Shown here one piece after another: positions 13,571-21,727 of a DNA stretch of 44,592 nt (within the stretch, counting starts at the first letter, position 1; every line of letters begins with the position of its first letter). Under the pieces are notes generated by a model that made no database searches, was not told where the DNA came from, and saw only the letters and a program-made list of their open reading frames with translations. The stretch spans positions 1-44,592 of the forward strand of contig CACBFH010000006.1 of assembly GCA_902538515.1 (NCBI GenBank), given 5' to 3'. The position numbers and the translations under genes are program-made. The stretch is from an uncultured Prochlorococcus sp. (GTDB taxonomy: Bacteria; Cyanobacteriota; Cyanobacteriia; PCC-6307; Cyanobiaceae).

Positions 13571-14827
13571 ATGAGTATTAAAAGAATTTTTCATGATCCA
13601 ATTCACAAAGAAATAGTATTTAATGCAGGAAAGCCAGAAGAATTAATGATCATGGAATTAATTGATACAGTTGCTTTTCAAAGACTAAGAAGAATAAAAC
13701 AATTAGGGGCGGCATCATTACTTTTTCATGGTGCAGAATCGAGTAGATTTACTCACTCAATTGGTGTATTTTGTATAGCTAGAAAGATTTATCAGAGATT
13801 AATTGAAAGTAAATCTTCATTTTGTGAAAATAAATTTGTTCTTTATGGGGCAGCTCTATTACATGATTTAGGTCATGGCCCTTTAAGTCATACTAGTGAA
13901 ACAATATTCAAGCATGATCACGAACAATGGTCTGAAAACTTAGTTAGAAATTATTCTCCAATAAATTCAATCCTCAAGAAGTATGACAACGAATTGCCAA
14001 GAAAAATTGGTGAATTATTTCAATCAAAACGTCTATTTTCAAACCCTTTAAAAACATTGATAAGTAGTGAGATAGATTGCGATCGTCTCGATTATCTTTT
14101 ACGCGATAGTTACAACACAGGTACTAATTATGGATTAGTAGATTTAGAGAGAATTATTACAGCTCTTACTTTTTCACCTGATGGGAATATCGGAATCAAA
14201 CCAAAAGGAGTGATCGCTATTGAGCATTTTCTTATACTAAGAAACTTGATGTACAGAACAATCTACAATCACAGGATAAATGAAATATCAACATGGATTC
14301 TAGAAAAAATTTTACACACAATAAAACATAATTATGAAAAGAAAATTTGGTTAGATAATTCCCTATACAAGTGGATTTTTTCACCTTCAAAGGTAGATTT
14401 TGATGATTTCATAAAAACTGATGATGTAACCTTCTATTATCATTTGATTAGATGGAAAGATGAATCTTTTGAACCACTTTCTACACTATGCAAAATGTTT
14501 ATTGATAGAGATTTATTAAAGGCATCAGACATAAGTTTTTTAAGCAAGATAGATAGACTAAAAATCCTTGCATTTGCCAGAAAATTATGTGAAAAGATTG
14601 GCTATAATTCAGAAATATTCTGCGGAATTAAGGAGAGGTCTTTTAAAGGTTTTGAATCAAACAATGCGCTAAAAATATGGGACGGTGCTTATCAAAGCGC
14701 ATTAGAAAATAGTTCTGCATTAATAAAAACTTTAATGAGAACTGAGGAAAGCTCTTTTATTATTTATCCAGGTATGATCAAAAATGAAATTAAAAATGAA
14801 ATTTCATCAATAAAAAACAATTCCTAG
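13571..14827 (+). CDS. HD-domain phosphohydrolase (dNTPase/SAMHD1-like)
   Basis: The 418-residue protein has the metal-binding HD signature: a first histidine in SRFTHSIGVF, the paired H98-D99 in HDLGHGPLSHT, and a distal aspartate in SSEIDCDRLDYLLRDSY. This layout is that of dGTPase/SAMHD1-like nucleotide triphosphohydrolases, which hydrolyse dNTPs; the exact substrate cannot be read from sequence. Soluble, with no export signal. It starts 38 bases after ctpA and ends about 11 bases before minC, so it is probably transcribed with the min genes. Whether it has any link to cell division is unknown. Confidence 0.85.
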   Translation: MSIKRIFHDPIHKEIVFNAGKPEELMIMELIDTVAFQRLRRIKQLGAASLLFHGAESSRFTHSIGVFCIARKIYQRLIESKSSFCENKFVLYGAALLHDLGHGPLSHTSETIFKHDHEQWSENLVRNYSPINSILKKYDNELPRKIGELFQSKRLFSNPLKTLISSEIDCDRLDYLLRDSYNTGTNYGLVDLERIITALTFSPDGNIGIKPKGVIAIEHFLILRNLMYRTIYNHRINEISTWILEKILHTIKHNYEKKIWLDNSLYKWIFSPSKVDFDDFIKTDDVTFYYHLIRWKDESFEPLSTLCKMFIDRDLLKASDISFLSKIDRLKILAFARKLCEKIGYNSEIFCGIKERSFKGFESNNALKIWDGAYQSALENSSALIKTLMRTEESSFIIYPGMIKNEIKNEISSIKNNS

Positions 14828-14837
14828 ATTTAATTCA

Positions 14838-15500
14838 ATGGAAATAGTTTTAGAAAACACTAAAAGTAAATATTTAGAAATTTTTTCTTTATCAGATTTA
14901 GATAATGTTCATGAAATCTTCAAAAGATTTGCCTCCATAGAGGGACCCTTAGAAGCAAAAATTTTCGCAGTCAATGAGTCAATAAGTTCTCATAAATTAT
15001 TAAAATTAAAATATCATTTTGATAAAACTAATATTTATTGTTTATGCATTTACTCAAATAATAGAGATACTATACTAAGTGGAAAGTCCTTAAAAATAGA
15101 TTCAGTTTTTATTAATGAGCAAGGGATTAAAAATAAGTTACTATTGTTCAATTCAAAAAAGAAAGGCGATATTCTTCACAGCGGAACAGTGAGATCCGGT
15201 GAAAGAATATCTTCAAATGGAAACCTATGTATTATTGGAGACGTTAATCCAGGAGCAATAGTTTCCGCTAAGAAAAATATTTACGTTTGGGGAAAATTAC
15301 TAGGAGTAGCATTCGCAGGAAAAAGTGGCAATAAAAATACCTCTATTGCATCACTTTATCTAAACCCTCTACAGTTAAGAATTGCAAATGTGATAGCTAT
15401 AGGGCCAAAGGATAAACCCAAAAATTATTATCCAGAAATTGCGGTAATAGATAAACAAATGATAATTATCAAACCACATCTAATGGAAAGTAAAAATTAA
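14838..15500 (+). CDS. minC: Septum site-determining protein MinC
   Basis: MinC blocks FtsZ ring formation away from mid-cell. The 220-residue protein has a variable N-terminal domain (about 1-105), where FtsZ is bound, and a C-terminal beta-helix (about 110-205) with the repeats HSGTVRSGERISSNGNLCII, GDVNPGAIVSAKKNIYVWG and LLGVAFAG, which dimerises and binds MinD. It is followed by minD and minE. The N-terminal part is weakly conserved and AT-rich, as commonly seen in this lineage. Confidence 0.93.
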   Translation: MEIVLENTKSKYLEIFSLSDLDNVHEIFKRFASIEGPLEAKIFAVNESISSHKLLKLKYHFDKTNIYCLCIYSNNRDTILSGKSLKIDSVFINEQGIKNKLLLFNSKKKGDILHSGTVRSGERISSNGNLCIIGDVNPGAIVSAKKNIYVWGKLLGVAFAGKSGNKNTSIASLYLNPLQLRIANVIAIGPKDKPKNYYPEIAVIDKQMIIIKPHLMESKN

Positions 15501-15611
15501 TCAATCATTTGCAATAAATTAATTCAAACTAGATAAATTTAAGAATTACTTAATATTTAAAATATTCAACTTTCTGCAAGTGGCTTTATTATTTGGAAAA
15601 TCTTTAAAATA

Positions 15612-16427
15612 TTGGGGAAAAATACTCGCACGATCTTAATTTGTTCAGGTAAAGGAGGGGTTGGCAAAACAACTTTAACCGCAAACCTAGGGATAGCACT
15701 TGCTAATAGCGGAGCAACAACTGCTGTGTTAGATGCTGATTTTGGCTTGAGAAATTTAGATCTTCTTCTTGGATTAGAAAACCGCATTATTTATACTGCT
15801 CAAGATGTTCTTGACAAGAATTGTCGTCTTGACCAAGCATTGGTTAGACATAAAAAAGAACCTAATCTTGCCCTTCTACCTGCTGGAGATCCAAGGATGT
15901 TGGATTGGATGAAGCCCGAAGATATGAAAAAAATTAGTGAGCTACTTAGTGAGAACTTTGATTTCGTCTTAGTAGATTGTCCTGCTGGTGTAGAAGATGG
16001 CTTTAAAAATGCTCTTGCAGCCTGTAAAGAAGCTATTGTTGTTACTAATCCAGAATTATCCGCAGTGCGGGATGCCGACAGAGTGATAGGGATTCTTAAT
16101 ACCTCAGATATTGAGCCTATCCAACTTGTAATCAATAGAGTTCGCCCTAACATGATGGCTAGTCAAGAAATGTTATCTATCGAAGATGTTCAAGGGATAC
16201 TTTCTTTGCCTTTGTTAGGTATTGTTCTAGAAGATGAACAGGTAATAATAAGTACAAATAGAGGAGAGCCACTAACACTTACAGATGGTAGATCTCCTGC
16301 AAAAAAATGTTATTTGAATGTTTCTCAAAGACTTACAAATAAAGATATACCAATTATAGATCCAAAAAAAGAAGGCAAAAGTCTAAAAGATAAATTCATG
16401 AGATTAATGCAAACAAAGGTTTTTTAA
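15612..16427 (+). CDS. minD: Septum site-determining ATPase MinD
   Basis: A membrane-cycling ATPase that recruits MinC and is displaced by MinE. It shows the deviant Walker [10 protein letters not shown] (about residues 13-21, with signature lysine Lys14 and Lys19), switch regions [14 protein letters not shown] and [10 protein letters not shown], and a C-terminal amphipathic helix ([14 protein letters not shown]) for membrane binding. The start is TTG at 15612; no ATG or GTG lies in frame upstream close enough to be better. A 111-base gap separates it from minC; the minE start follows one base after its stop. Confidence 0.95.
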   Translation: MGKNTRTILICSGKGGVGKTTLTANLGIALANSGATTAVLDADFGLRNLDLLLGLENRIIYTAQDVLDKNCRLDQALVRHKKEPNLALLPAGDPRMLDWMKPEDMKKISELLSENFDFVLVDCPAGVEDGFKNALAACKEAIVVTNPELSAVRDADRVIGILNTSDIEPIQLVINRVRPNMMASQEMLSIEDVQGILSLPLLGIVLEDEQVIISTNRGEPLTLTDGRSPAKKCYLNVSQRLTNKDIPIIDPKKEGKSLKDKFMRLMQTKVF

Positions 16428-16428
16428 A

Positions 16429-16764
16429 ATGATGACTCTCAGAGATCTTATAAATAAATTACTAGGCAGAGAAACGTCTAGTGCAAATACAGCTAGAGAA
16501 AGATTACAACTTGTACTTGCTCATGACAGAGTTGATATGAGTTCCTTAACAACCGATCTTTTAGATAAAATGAGGAAAGAAATCCTTGATGTTGTTGCTA
16601 AATATGTTGAGATTGATTTTGAAGAGGTAGCAGTAAGTTTAGAGACTGAGGATAGAATGACTGCATTAGTTGCCAATTTACCAATCAAAAGAACTATTTC
16701 AGGAGAAATAAAATTTAAAAAAACTGATAAAATTGATAAAGCTGATAAAGATATTAAAAAGTAA
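16429..16764 (+). CDS. minE: Cell division topological specificity factor MinE
   Basis: MinE stimulates MinD ATPase and drives pole-to-pole or gradient patterning. The 111-residue protein has an N-terminal amphipathic segment ([10 protein letters not shown]), the anti-MinCD region with [13 protein letters not shown], and a topological-specificity beta domain to about residue 90. A lysine/aspartate-rich tail ([15 protein letters not shown]) is an extension of low complexity. The start could be either of two adjacent ATGs. Last gene of minCDE, 65 bases before tRNA-Thr. Confidence 0.94.
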   Translation: MMTLRDLINKLLGRETSSANTARERLQLVLAHDRVDMSSLTTDLLDKMRKEILDVVAKYVEIDFEEVAVSLETEDRMTALVANLPIKRTISGEIKFKKTDKIDKADKDIKK

Positions 16765-16829
16765 TAAATTTAAAAAATGCTAAAAAAATACTGATTATTG
16801 ACCCTCCCTAATTGTAAGATGTAGAGATT

Positions 16830-16901
16830 GCCGGCTTAGCTCAGCGGTAGAGCAGCGCTTTTGTAAAGCGAAGGTCATCAGTTCAAATCTGTTAGCCGGC
16901 A
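16830..16901 (+). tRNA. tRNA-Thr (anticodon TGT)
   Basis: The 72-nt sequence starts GCCGGCTTAGCTCAG, has anticodon loop TTTGTAA (TGT), T arm AGTTCAAATCT, and closes with AGCCGGC plus discriminator A. All four stems pair. CCA is not encoded. I looked for a repeat of its 3' end nearby and found none. Confidence 0.96.
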
Positions 16902-16912
16902 TTTTGATTAAT

Positions 16913-17080
16913 TTAATTCTGTTCAATATTCCTTGCCGAAAATAAAAAGATTAAACCTATCAGAAAAATGACAGGAAACAATCTTATTTCGAGAACATAC
17001 TCTAAAAAAGATGTAAGGGGTTCAAATATCCAATAAGTTAAAAATTGAATTAGTAAGACAAAAAATAATAATAAAAACAT
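16913..17080 (-). CDS. Small membrane protein, 55 residues, function unknown
   Basis: From ATG (complement of 17078-17080) to TAA (16913-16915) the minus strand encodes 55 residues with two hydrophobic stretches: residues 1-20 (MFLLLFFVLLIQFLTYWIF) and 35-48 (PVIFLIGLIFLFSA). The ATG overlaps the stop codon of the upstream Sua5-family gene in the sequence TAATG, so it is probably translated by coupling. I do not recognise a family. Tight coupling and clean membrane topology make it more likely real than chance, but short hydrophobic ORFs do arise in AT-rich DNA. Confidence 0.6.
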   Translation of the reverse strand: MFLLLFFVLLIQFLTYWIFEPLTSFLEYVLEIRLFPVIFLIGLIFLFSARNIEQN

Positions 17081-17661
17081 TAATACAATTCCGTAACTAA
17101 TACTTCCCCTTTTCTAATCAGTCTCCAATCTCCACTTTTCTTCCAAAATATTATAGTACTAGCTTTTCCACTACTTTTTCCCCAGGGAATAGGGCCTAAA
17201 ATTTTTAAAGAAGGAAAGTCCAGATCAATACCTTCAGCTGTAATTGATCCTTTAAAACCTGAAATATTTGCACTTGAAGTTAACAATGGGCCTGAGACTC
17301 TCAAAAGAGATTGTGCCATATATGAATTTGGAATTCTCAACCCAATGGTATGATCATTGCTAGTGAGATTTACAGTCTGCTTTTCTGAAGCAGGAATAAC
17401 AATTGTGAGGGCTCCAGGCCAATATTTTGAAGCTATATTTTCGTAATCTACTTTTGCTGATTCGTGAACATAATCAATTAAATGTTTATGTTCTGATCCC
17501 ATAAGAATTAAGGGTTTGTCTCTATCTCTTTTTTTAAAATCATAAATAACTCTTGAGAATTTTGGTAAACATCCAATTGCAGGCAAAGTATCTGTTGGGA
17601 AAATTATAGGCAAACCACTTTTAAGAGTCTTCAAAGCAGTTTTGCAGTCTACTAAATTCAT
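17080..17661 (-). CDS. L-threonylcarbamoyladenylate synthase family (Sua5/YrdC/YciO)
   Basis: A 193-residue single-domain YrdC-fold protein. Family members make threonylcarbamoyl-AMP from threonine, bicarbonate and ATP for t6A37 modification of tRNAs reading ANN codons. Visible motifs are the N-terminal IIFPTDTLPAIGC, FKKRDRDKPL with the KxR nucleotide-binding pattern, WPGALTIVIP, and LTSSANISGF near the C-terminal third. The C-terminal Sua5 domain is absent, so this is the short YrdC-like form. It starts 23 bases after prmC on the same strand and overlaps the next small gene by one base. Confidence 0.88.
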   Translation of the reverse strand: MNLVDCKTALKTLKSGLPIIFPTDTLPAIGCLPKFSRVIYDFKKRDRDKPLILMGSEHKHLIDYVHESAKVDYENIASKYWPGALTIVIPASEKQTVNLTSNDHTIGLRIPNSYMAQSLLRVSGPLLTSSANISGFKGSITAEGIDLDFPSLKILGPIPWGKSSGKASTIIFWKKSGDWRLIRKGEVLVTELY

Positions 17662-17684
17662 TTAGATTATGAACCTAAGATAAT

Positions 17685-18554
17685 CTATTTATATCTTCCA
17701 ATAGTAAATCTACCAATACCTGAAAGATCTTTCACAATTTCTATTGATGTAAATTTATTTTCAATAAGTAATTGTTTTACTTTTTCACTTTGATCAAAAT
17801 GATTCTCTAAAATTAGCCACCCATTCTCTTTTAAATAAAATGGTGCTTTTTGTATTATTTCCCTAATATGTTTTAAACCATCTTTACCTCCTAATAAAGC
17901 AACTTTAGGTTCGAAATTTTTAACTTCTTTAGGTAATTTTTCATAAGTATCTCTAGGAATATATGGCGGATTTGAAATAGCGAGGTCTATTTTTCCTTTA
18001 AAACTTTCAAGAGGTGACCACCAATTTCCACAATAAAATTGTAAATTAGATCGTTTAGATGAATTTAAATAATTTTTTGTTGCTATTTCTAATGCATCTT
18101 GATCTATGTCAGTTGCTACCCCCTCGCTTGATGGATAAGCCAATGCCAAAGCAATACTAATTGCTCCTGATCCAGTTCCTAATTCAGCAAAAAATAATTT
18201 TTCTGATTTCCTTCGAAATATATTGAATACAATATCAACTATGAGCTCTGTTTCAGGTCTGGGAATTAGTACTTTGTTTGTAACTTTTAATTTTAAATCT
18301 CTCCAAAAAGTTATTCCACAGAGATATTGAATTGGGTAAGATTTCAATAAATATTCATCCCAAATAGATTCTAAAAATTCTAAATTTTTTTTTAAATATA
18401 AGTTTTTCTCAGGATTTATACCTATGAAGTTAAGATCACTAGTCGGAATACCACCTATACAGTCAAGTAAAATAGCAAAAGACTGTTGATCTCCTCCTTT
18501 AGAAAGTTGCTTTTTTTTCCAAAATAAAAAATCTTCTACAGAAACGCAAAGCAT
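17685..18554 (-). CDS. prmC: Peptide chain release factor N5-glutamine methyltransferase
   Basis: PrmC (HemK) methylates the glutamine of the GGQ motif in release factors RF1 and RF2 using S-adenosylmethionine. The protein has a helical N-terminal domain (about 1-95) for release-factor binding and a Rossmann methyltransferase domain with the SAM loop ELGTGSGAISIAL and the catalytic NPPY (in SNPPYIPRDTY), the signature of N-methylation of a planar amide. 289 residues is normal. It lies just after psbM on the minus strand, with 11 bases between. Confidence 0.94.
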   Translation of the reverse strand: MLCVSVEDFLFWKKKQLSKGGDQQSFAILLDCIGGIPTSDLNFIGINPEKNLYLKKNLEFLESIWDEYLLKSYPIQYLCGITFWRDLKLKVTNKVLIPRPETELIVDIVFNIFRRKSEKLFFAELGTGSGAISIALALAYPSSEGVATDIDQDALEIATKNYLNSSKRSNLQFYCGNWWSPLESFKGKIDLAISNPPYIPRDTYEKLPKEVKNFEPKVALLGGKDGLKHIREIIQKAPFYLKENGWLILENHFDQSEKVKQLLIENKFTSIEIVKDLSGIGRFTIGRYK

Positions 18555-18565
18555 TTATTAAAGTG

Positions 18566-18718
18566 TTAGCGTTTTGGCCCAAGCCTACCTTTACTAGAGT
18601 CAGAGTAGAAGCTTGATTTTTCTCCATCTTGTGTAGAAATAAATAAACCTATGAGGAATATTGTTGGCACTCCTACAAATAAAAGACTAGCTACGAATCC
18701 AAAGTTAGTTGTTTCCAT
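18566..18718 (-). CDS. psbM: Photosystem II reaction centre protein M
   Basis: The minus strand encodes 50 residues from ATG (18716-18718) to TAA (18566-18568). The first ~30 match PsbM: METTNFGFVASLLFVGVP followed by a single membrane helix (TIFLIGLFI). PsbM lies at the dimer interface of photosystem II in the thylakoid membrane. A hydrophilic C-terminal tail of about 17 residues (GEKSSFYSDSSKGRLGPKR) is longer than the 34-39 residues usual in other cyanobacteria. About 100 bases of AT-rich DNA upstream should hold its promoter. Confidence 0.93.
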   Translation of the reverse strand: METTNFGFVASLLFVGVPTIFLIGLFISTQDGEKSSFYSDSSKGRLGPKR

Positions 18719-18822
18719 TTAATTGTTAGTTCTATATTTATTAATAAGACTATAAACGTATAACTTGGATTAAAGTGGAAAAATAAACAAATTTTATAAA
18801 CTGATTAACAGTCTTAAACAAT

Positions 18823-19185
18823 TTAGCGAGGTAATTTTTTATTTTCACTAATTTTTTTTAGTTCTTCCAAATTTGAGGGAGGGGATTGTGGTTTTGTTAA
18901 AATTACTGCAGATGATTTTATCAATGTTTGGCATGCAAGGCGCCAATTTTCTGGCCTATTTTTGAGTTTTTCTTCTTCAACAGTTGTAAGAGGACTCAAA
19001 GAATTTTTGTTCCCACCTTCAACTGAAACAAAGCAAGTACTGCATTGTCCTGCCCCTCCACAATTTCCTAAAATACCTTTCAATCCATAAAGTTGTAAGT
19101 TCTCTTTCATTACTAGTTCCCTTAAATTTTCACCAGGATTACATTGAACCTCTAAATCCTCTCGAATAAATCTGATAGTTGCCAT
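18823..19185 (-). CDS. 2Fe-2S ferredoxin-like protein
   Basis: A 120-residue protein with a plant/adrenodoxin-type [2Fe-2S] domain. Cysteines at about 42, 48, 51 and 85 (C-x5-C-x2-C in NCGGAGQCSTC and the distal LACQ) fit cluster ligation. It lacks the acidic surface and the extended loop of photosynthetic PetF, so it is one of the divergent ferredoxins of Prochlorococcus rather than the main photosystem I acceptor. The C-terminal 20 residues are polar and basic. Its partner is unknown. It is divergent from psbB, with about 220 bases between. Confidence 0.87.
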   Translation of the reverse strand: MATIRFIREDLEVQCNPGENLRELVMKENLQLYGLKGILGNCGGAGQCSTCFVSVEGGNKNSLSPLTTVEEEKLKNRPENWRLACQTLIKSSAVILTKPQSPPSNLEELKKISENKKLPR

Positions 19186-19356
19186 TTTTTTTGATTATTT
19201 TCCTTATTTTGGCGGTTTAGTTTGAGAATTGTGACCAAAATATTAACAATTTTTTGCCTAAAAATCCTTGTAAATCTAGTTATACGAGTAGATTTGCCCA
19301 ATTTTTGCAAGAAAATTAATTTATTTACAAAAATCACTCAAAGACTAAAAAACCCT

Positions 19357-19362
19357 TACTAT
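19357..19362 (+). promoter_or_regulatory. Candidate -10 element for psbB
   Basis: TACTAT lies 47 bases before the psbB start, which leaves room for a short leader. No good -35 hexamer is found 16-18 bases upstream, which is common in this lineage. Position and sequence are suggestive only. Confidence 0.3.
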
Positions 19363-19408
19363 CGTGATGTTTAGCTGTTTACTCAGCATAGTTACTAGAA
19401 ATTAACCG

Positions 19409-20932
19409 ATGGGATTGCCTTGGTATCGAGTTCACACAGTAGTTATTAATGACCCAGGTCGACTACTGGCTGTGCATCTTATGCATACTGCATTATTAGC
19501 CGGCTGGGCCGGTTCTATGGCTCTTTATGAATTAGCCATTTTTGACCCTTCTGATGCTGTTCTCAATCCGATGTGGAGACAGGGAATGTACGTTATGCCT
19601 TTTATGGCAAGACTAGGGATCACAAGTAGTTGGAACGGATGGGATATAACTGGTGCTACAGGGGTAGATCCTGGATTTTGGAGTTTTGAAGGGGTTGCAG
19701 CAGCACACATAGTATTTAGTGGATTATTGATGTTGGCTTCTATCTGGCACTGGACATATTGGGATTTAGATTTATGGGAAGATTCAAGAACTGGTGAGCC
19801 TGCTCTTGATTTACCTAGAATATTTGGAATTCACCTTCTTCTTGCTGGACTTACATGTTTTGGTTTTGGAGCTTTTCATTGTGCAAACGTTGGGATTTGG
19901 GTTTCGGATCCTTATGGTTTAACTGGTCATGTAGAGCCAGTAGCTCCCTCTTGGGGGGTAGAAGGATTTAATCCTTTTAATCCTGGTGGGATTGTTGCTA
20001 ATCATATTGCAGCTGGACTAATGGGAATCATTGGAGGCATTTTCCACATAACCAATAGACCTGGTGAAAGACTTTATAGAGCATTAAAGCTTGGAAGTCT
20101 TGAGGGAGTTCTTGCTAGTGCTCTAGCTGCTGTTCTTTTTGTATCTTTCGTTGTTTCTGGAACAATGTGGTACGGTTCAGCAACAACTCCAGTCGAGTTA
20201 TTTGGTCCTACTAGATATCAGTGGGATTCAGGCTATTTCAAAACTGAAATCAATAGAAGGGTTCAGGCTGCAATTGATAATGGTGCCAGTAAAGAAGAGG
20301 CATATGAATCAATTCCAGAAAAATTAGCCTTCTACGATTATGTTGGTAATAGTCCTGCGAAAGGAGGATTATTCAGAGTTGGAGCACTTGTAAATGGTGA
20401 TGGTTTACCAACTGGTTGGCAAGGTCACATTGCTTTTCAAGACAAAGAGGGTAATGAGTTAGAAGTTAGAAGAATTCCTAACTTCTTTGAAAACTTTCCT
20501 GTCATTCTTGAAGACAAAGAAGGTAATGTAAGGGCAGATATCCCATTCAGAAGAGCTGAAGCAAAGTATTCATTTGAGCAAACTGGCATTACGGCAACTA
20601 TCTATGGAGGCGACCTAAATGGGCAGACATTTACTGACCCTGCTGTAGTTAAAAGACTTGCTAGAAAGGCACAACTTGGAGAAGCATTCAAGTTTGACAG
20701 AGAGACTTATAAATCTGACGGTGTATTTCGAAGTTCCCCAAGAGCATGGTTTACATACGCACATTTATGTTTCGGATTGCTATTCTTGTTCGGCCACTGG
20801 TGGCATGCTTCAAGAACTCTTTATAGAAATTCCTTTGCTGGTATTGACGCTGAAATTGGTGACCAAGTTGAATTTGGTTTATTCAAGAAACTTGGTGATG
20901 AAACCACAAGAAGAATCCCAGGAAGGGTTTAA
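19409..20932 (+). CDS. psbB: Photosystem II CP47 chlorophyll apoprotein
   Basis: CP47 is the core antenna that passes excitation to the PSII reaction centre. The 507-residue protein matches the family throughout: [20 protein letters not shown] at the start, six membrane helices with chlorophyll-binding histidines (for example [43 protein letters not shown]), a large lumenal loop between helices V and VI (about residues 260-450), and GRV at the C-terminus. It is followed 23 bases later by psbT, the usual psbB-psbT pair. Several open frames within it on both strands are shadows. Confidence 0.98.
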   Translation: MGLPWYRVHTVVINDPGRLLAVHLMHTALLAGWAGSMALYELAIFDPSDAVLNPMWRQGMYVMPFMARLGITSSWNGWDITGATGVDPGFWSFEGVAAAHIVFSGLLMLASIWHWTYWDLDLWEDSRTGEPALDLPRIFGIHLLLAGLTCFGFGAFHCANVGIWVSDPYGLTGHVEPVAPSWGVEGFNPFNPGGIVANHIAAGLMGIIGGIFHITNRPGERLYRALKLGSLEGVLASALAAVLFVSFVVSGTMWYGSATTPVELFGPTRYQWDSGYFKTEINRRVQAAIDNGASKEEAYESIPEKLAFYDYVGNSPAKGGLFRVGALVNGDGLPTGWQGHIAFQDKEGNELEVRRIPNFFENFPVILEDKEGNVRADIPFRRAEAKYSFEQTGITATIYGGDLNGQTFTDPAVVKRLARKAQLGEAFKFDRETYKSDGVFRSSPRAWFTYAHLCFGLLFLFGHWWHASRTLYRNSFAGIDAEIGDQVEFGLFKKLGDETTRRIPGRV

Positions 20933-20955
20933 ATTACACTTTATTTCTTAATCTT

Positions 20956-21054
20956 ATGGAAGCTTTTGCCTACGTTCTCATTCTAACTCTTGCAGTTGTA
21001 ACATTATTCTTTGCTGTCGCTTTTAGAGATCCACCTAAATTTGATAGAAAATGA
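20956..21054 (+). CDS. psbT: Photosystem II reaction centre protein T
   Basis: A 32-residue single-helix protein ([19 protein letters not shown] then [11 protein letters not shown]), typical PsbT. It stabilises the PSII dimer and the QA/QB side. It lies directly after psbB and is followed eight bases later by a terminator hairpin. Confidence 0.97.
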   Translation: MEAFAYVLILTLAVVTLFFAVAFRDPPKFDRK

Positions 21055-21062
21055 ATTTTTTT

Positions 21063-21088
21063 AAAAACCTCTCAAAAGAGGTTTTTTT
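21063..21088 (+). terminator. Rho-independent terminator after psbT
   Basis: AAAACCTCT and AGAGGTTTT arms pair around a short CAA-type loop and run into seven Ts. This ends the psbB-psbT transcript before nrdR. Confidence 0.9.
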
Positions 21089-21148
21089 ACTTTTCATAAT
21101 TAAAATTTTACTCTACTATTAGAGTTGAAGTTCACCTTATTTCACTAC

Positions 21149-21628
21149 ATGCAGTGTCCAACCTGTCAAAATACAGATAGCAGAGTTTTGGAATCAAGAT
21201 CTGCTGATAGTGGTAAAAGTGTTCGAAGAAGGAGAGAGTGCTTAAATTGCAGCTTTAGATTTACAACATATGAAAGAGTTGAAACAATGCCAGTTTCAGT
21301 TATTAAAAAAGATGGGAGCAGGGAATTATTTGATAAACAAAAATTATTTACTGGCATATCTAGAGCTTGCAAAAAGACTTCCTTTACTAGTGAAGCAATT
21401 ATTAATTTCGTAGATGGAATTGAATCACAAATCGTTCAAGATTCTAATAAAGATATTAAATCCTCACAAATTGGGGAATTAATACTTAAAAGCCTTAGGA
21501 AAGAGAATGAAGTTGCTTATATAAGATACGCTTCGGTTTACAGAAAATTTAATGGAGTAAAAGATTTTATTTCTACTCTTGAATCTCTAAAAGCAAGTTC
21601 AAAAAACCAATTAGCTTCAATTTCATAA
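21149..21628 (+). CDS. nrdR: Transcriptional repressor NrdR
   Basis: NrdR represses ribonucleotide reductase genes in response to ATP/dATP. The start is the ATG at 21149, since the family begins MxCPxC; a TTG at 21125 would add eight unrelated residues. The zinc ribbon has Cys3, Cys6, Cys31 and Cys34 (CPTC and CLNC), and an ATP-cone domain follows at about residues 46-136 ([16 protein letters not shown], then [13 protein letters not shown]). Length 159 is normal. It sits between psbT and rpsA on the same strand. Confidence 0.95.
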   Translation: MQCPTCQNTDSRVLESRSADSGKSVRRRRECLNCSFRFTTYERVETMPVSVIKKDGSRELFDKQKLFTGISRACKKTSFTSEAIINFVDGIESQIVQDSNKDIKSSQIGELILKSLRKENEVAYIRYASVYRKFNGVKDFISTLESLKASSKNQLASIS

Positions 21629-21647
21629 AATTACGCATCTTAAAGTG

Positions 21648-21727
21648 TAGAATACATATCACAAATACCTTTGTTACTAGTATGCAGGCTAGTAACATTC
21701 CTTTCTAACTACCTTAGGTAGTCTGCG
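21648..21727 (+). promoter_or_regulatory. rpsA 5' leader with two perfect hairpins
   Basis: Directly before rpsA are two inverted repeats: GTTACTAG (21673-21680) with CTAGTAAC (21689-21696), an 8-bp stem and 8-base loop; and ACTACC (21708-21713) with GGTAGT (21717-21722), a 6-bp stem and 3-base loop ending five bases before the ATG. A TAGAAT sequence at 21648 preceded by TG could be the -10. No free Shine-Dalgarno is visible. S1 is autoregulated at its leader in E. coli, so a similar role is plausible but inferred. Confidence 0.55.

Noticed and set aside
16830-17080. Integration scar next to tRNA-Thr.
   Set aside because: I looked for a repeat of its 3' end in the neighbouring sequence and found none, so this tRNA shows no sign of insertion.
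19525-20951. Shadow frames in psbB on both strands (61, 62 and 97 codons).
   Set aside because: psbB is a clear full-length gene and its codon bias produces such frames; no start signal or family match.
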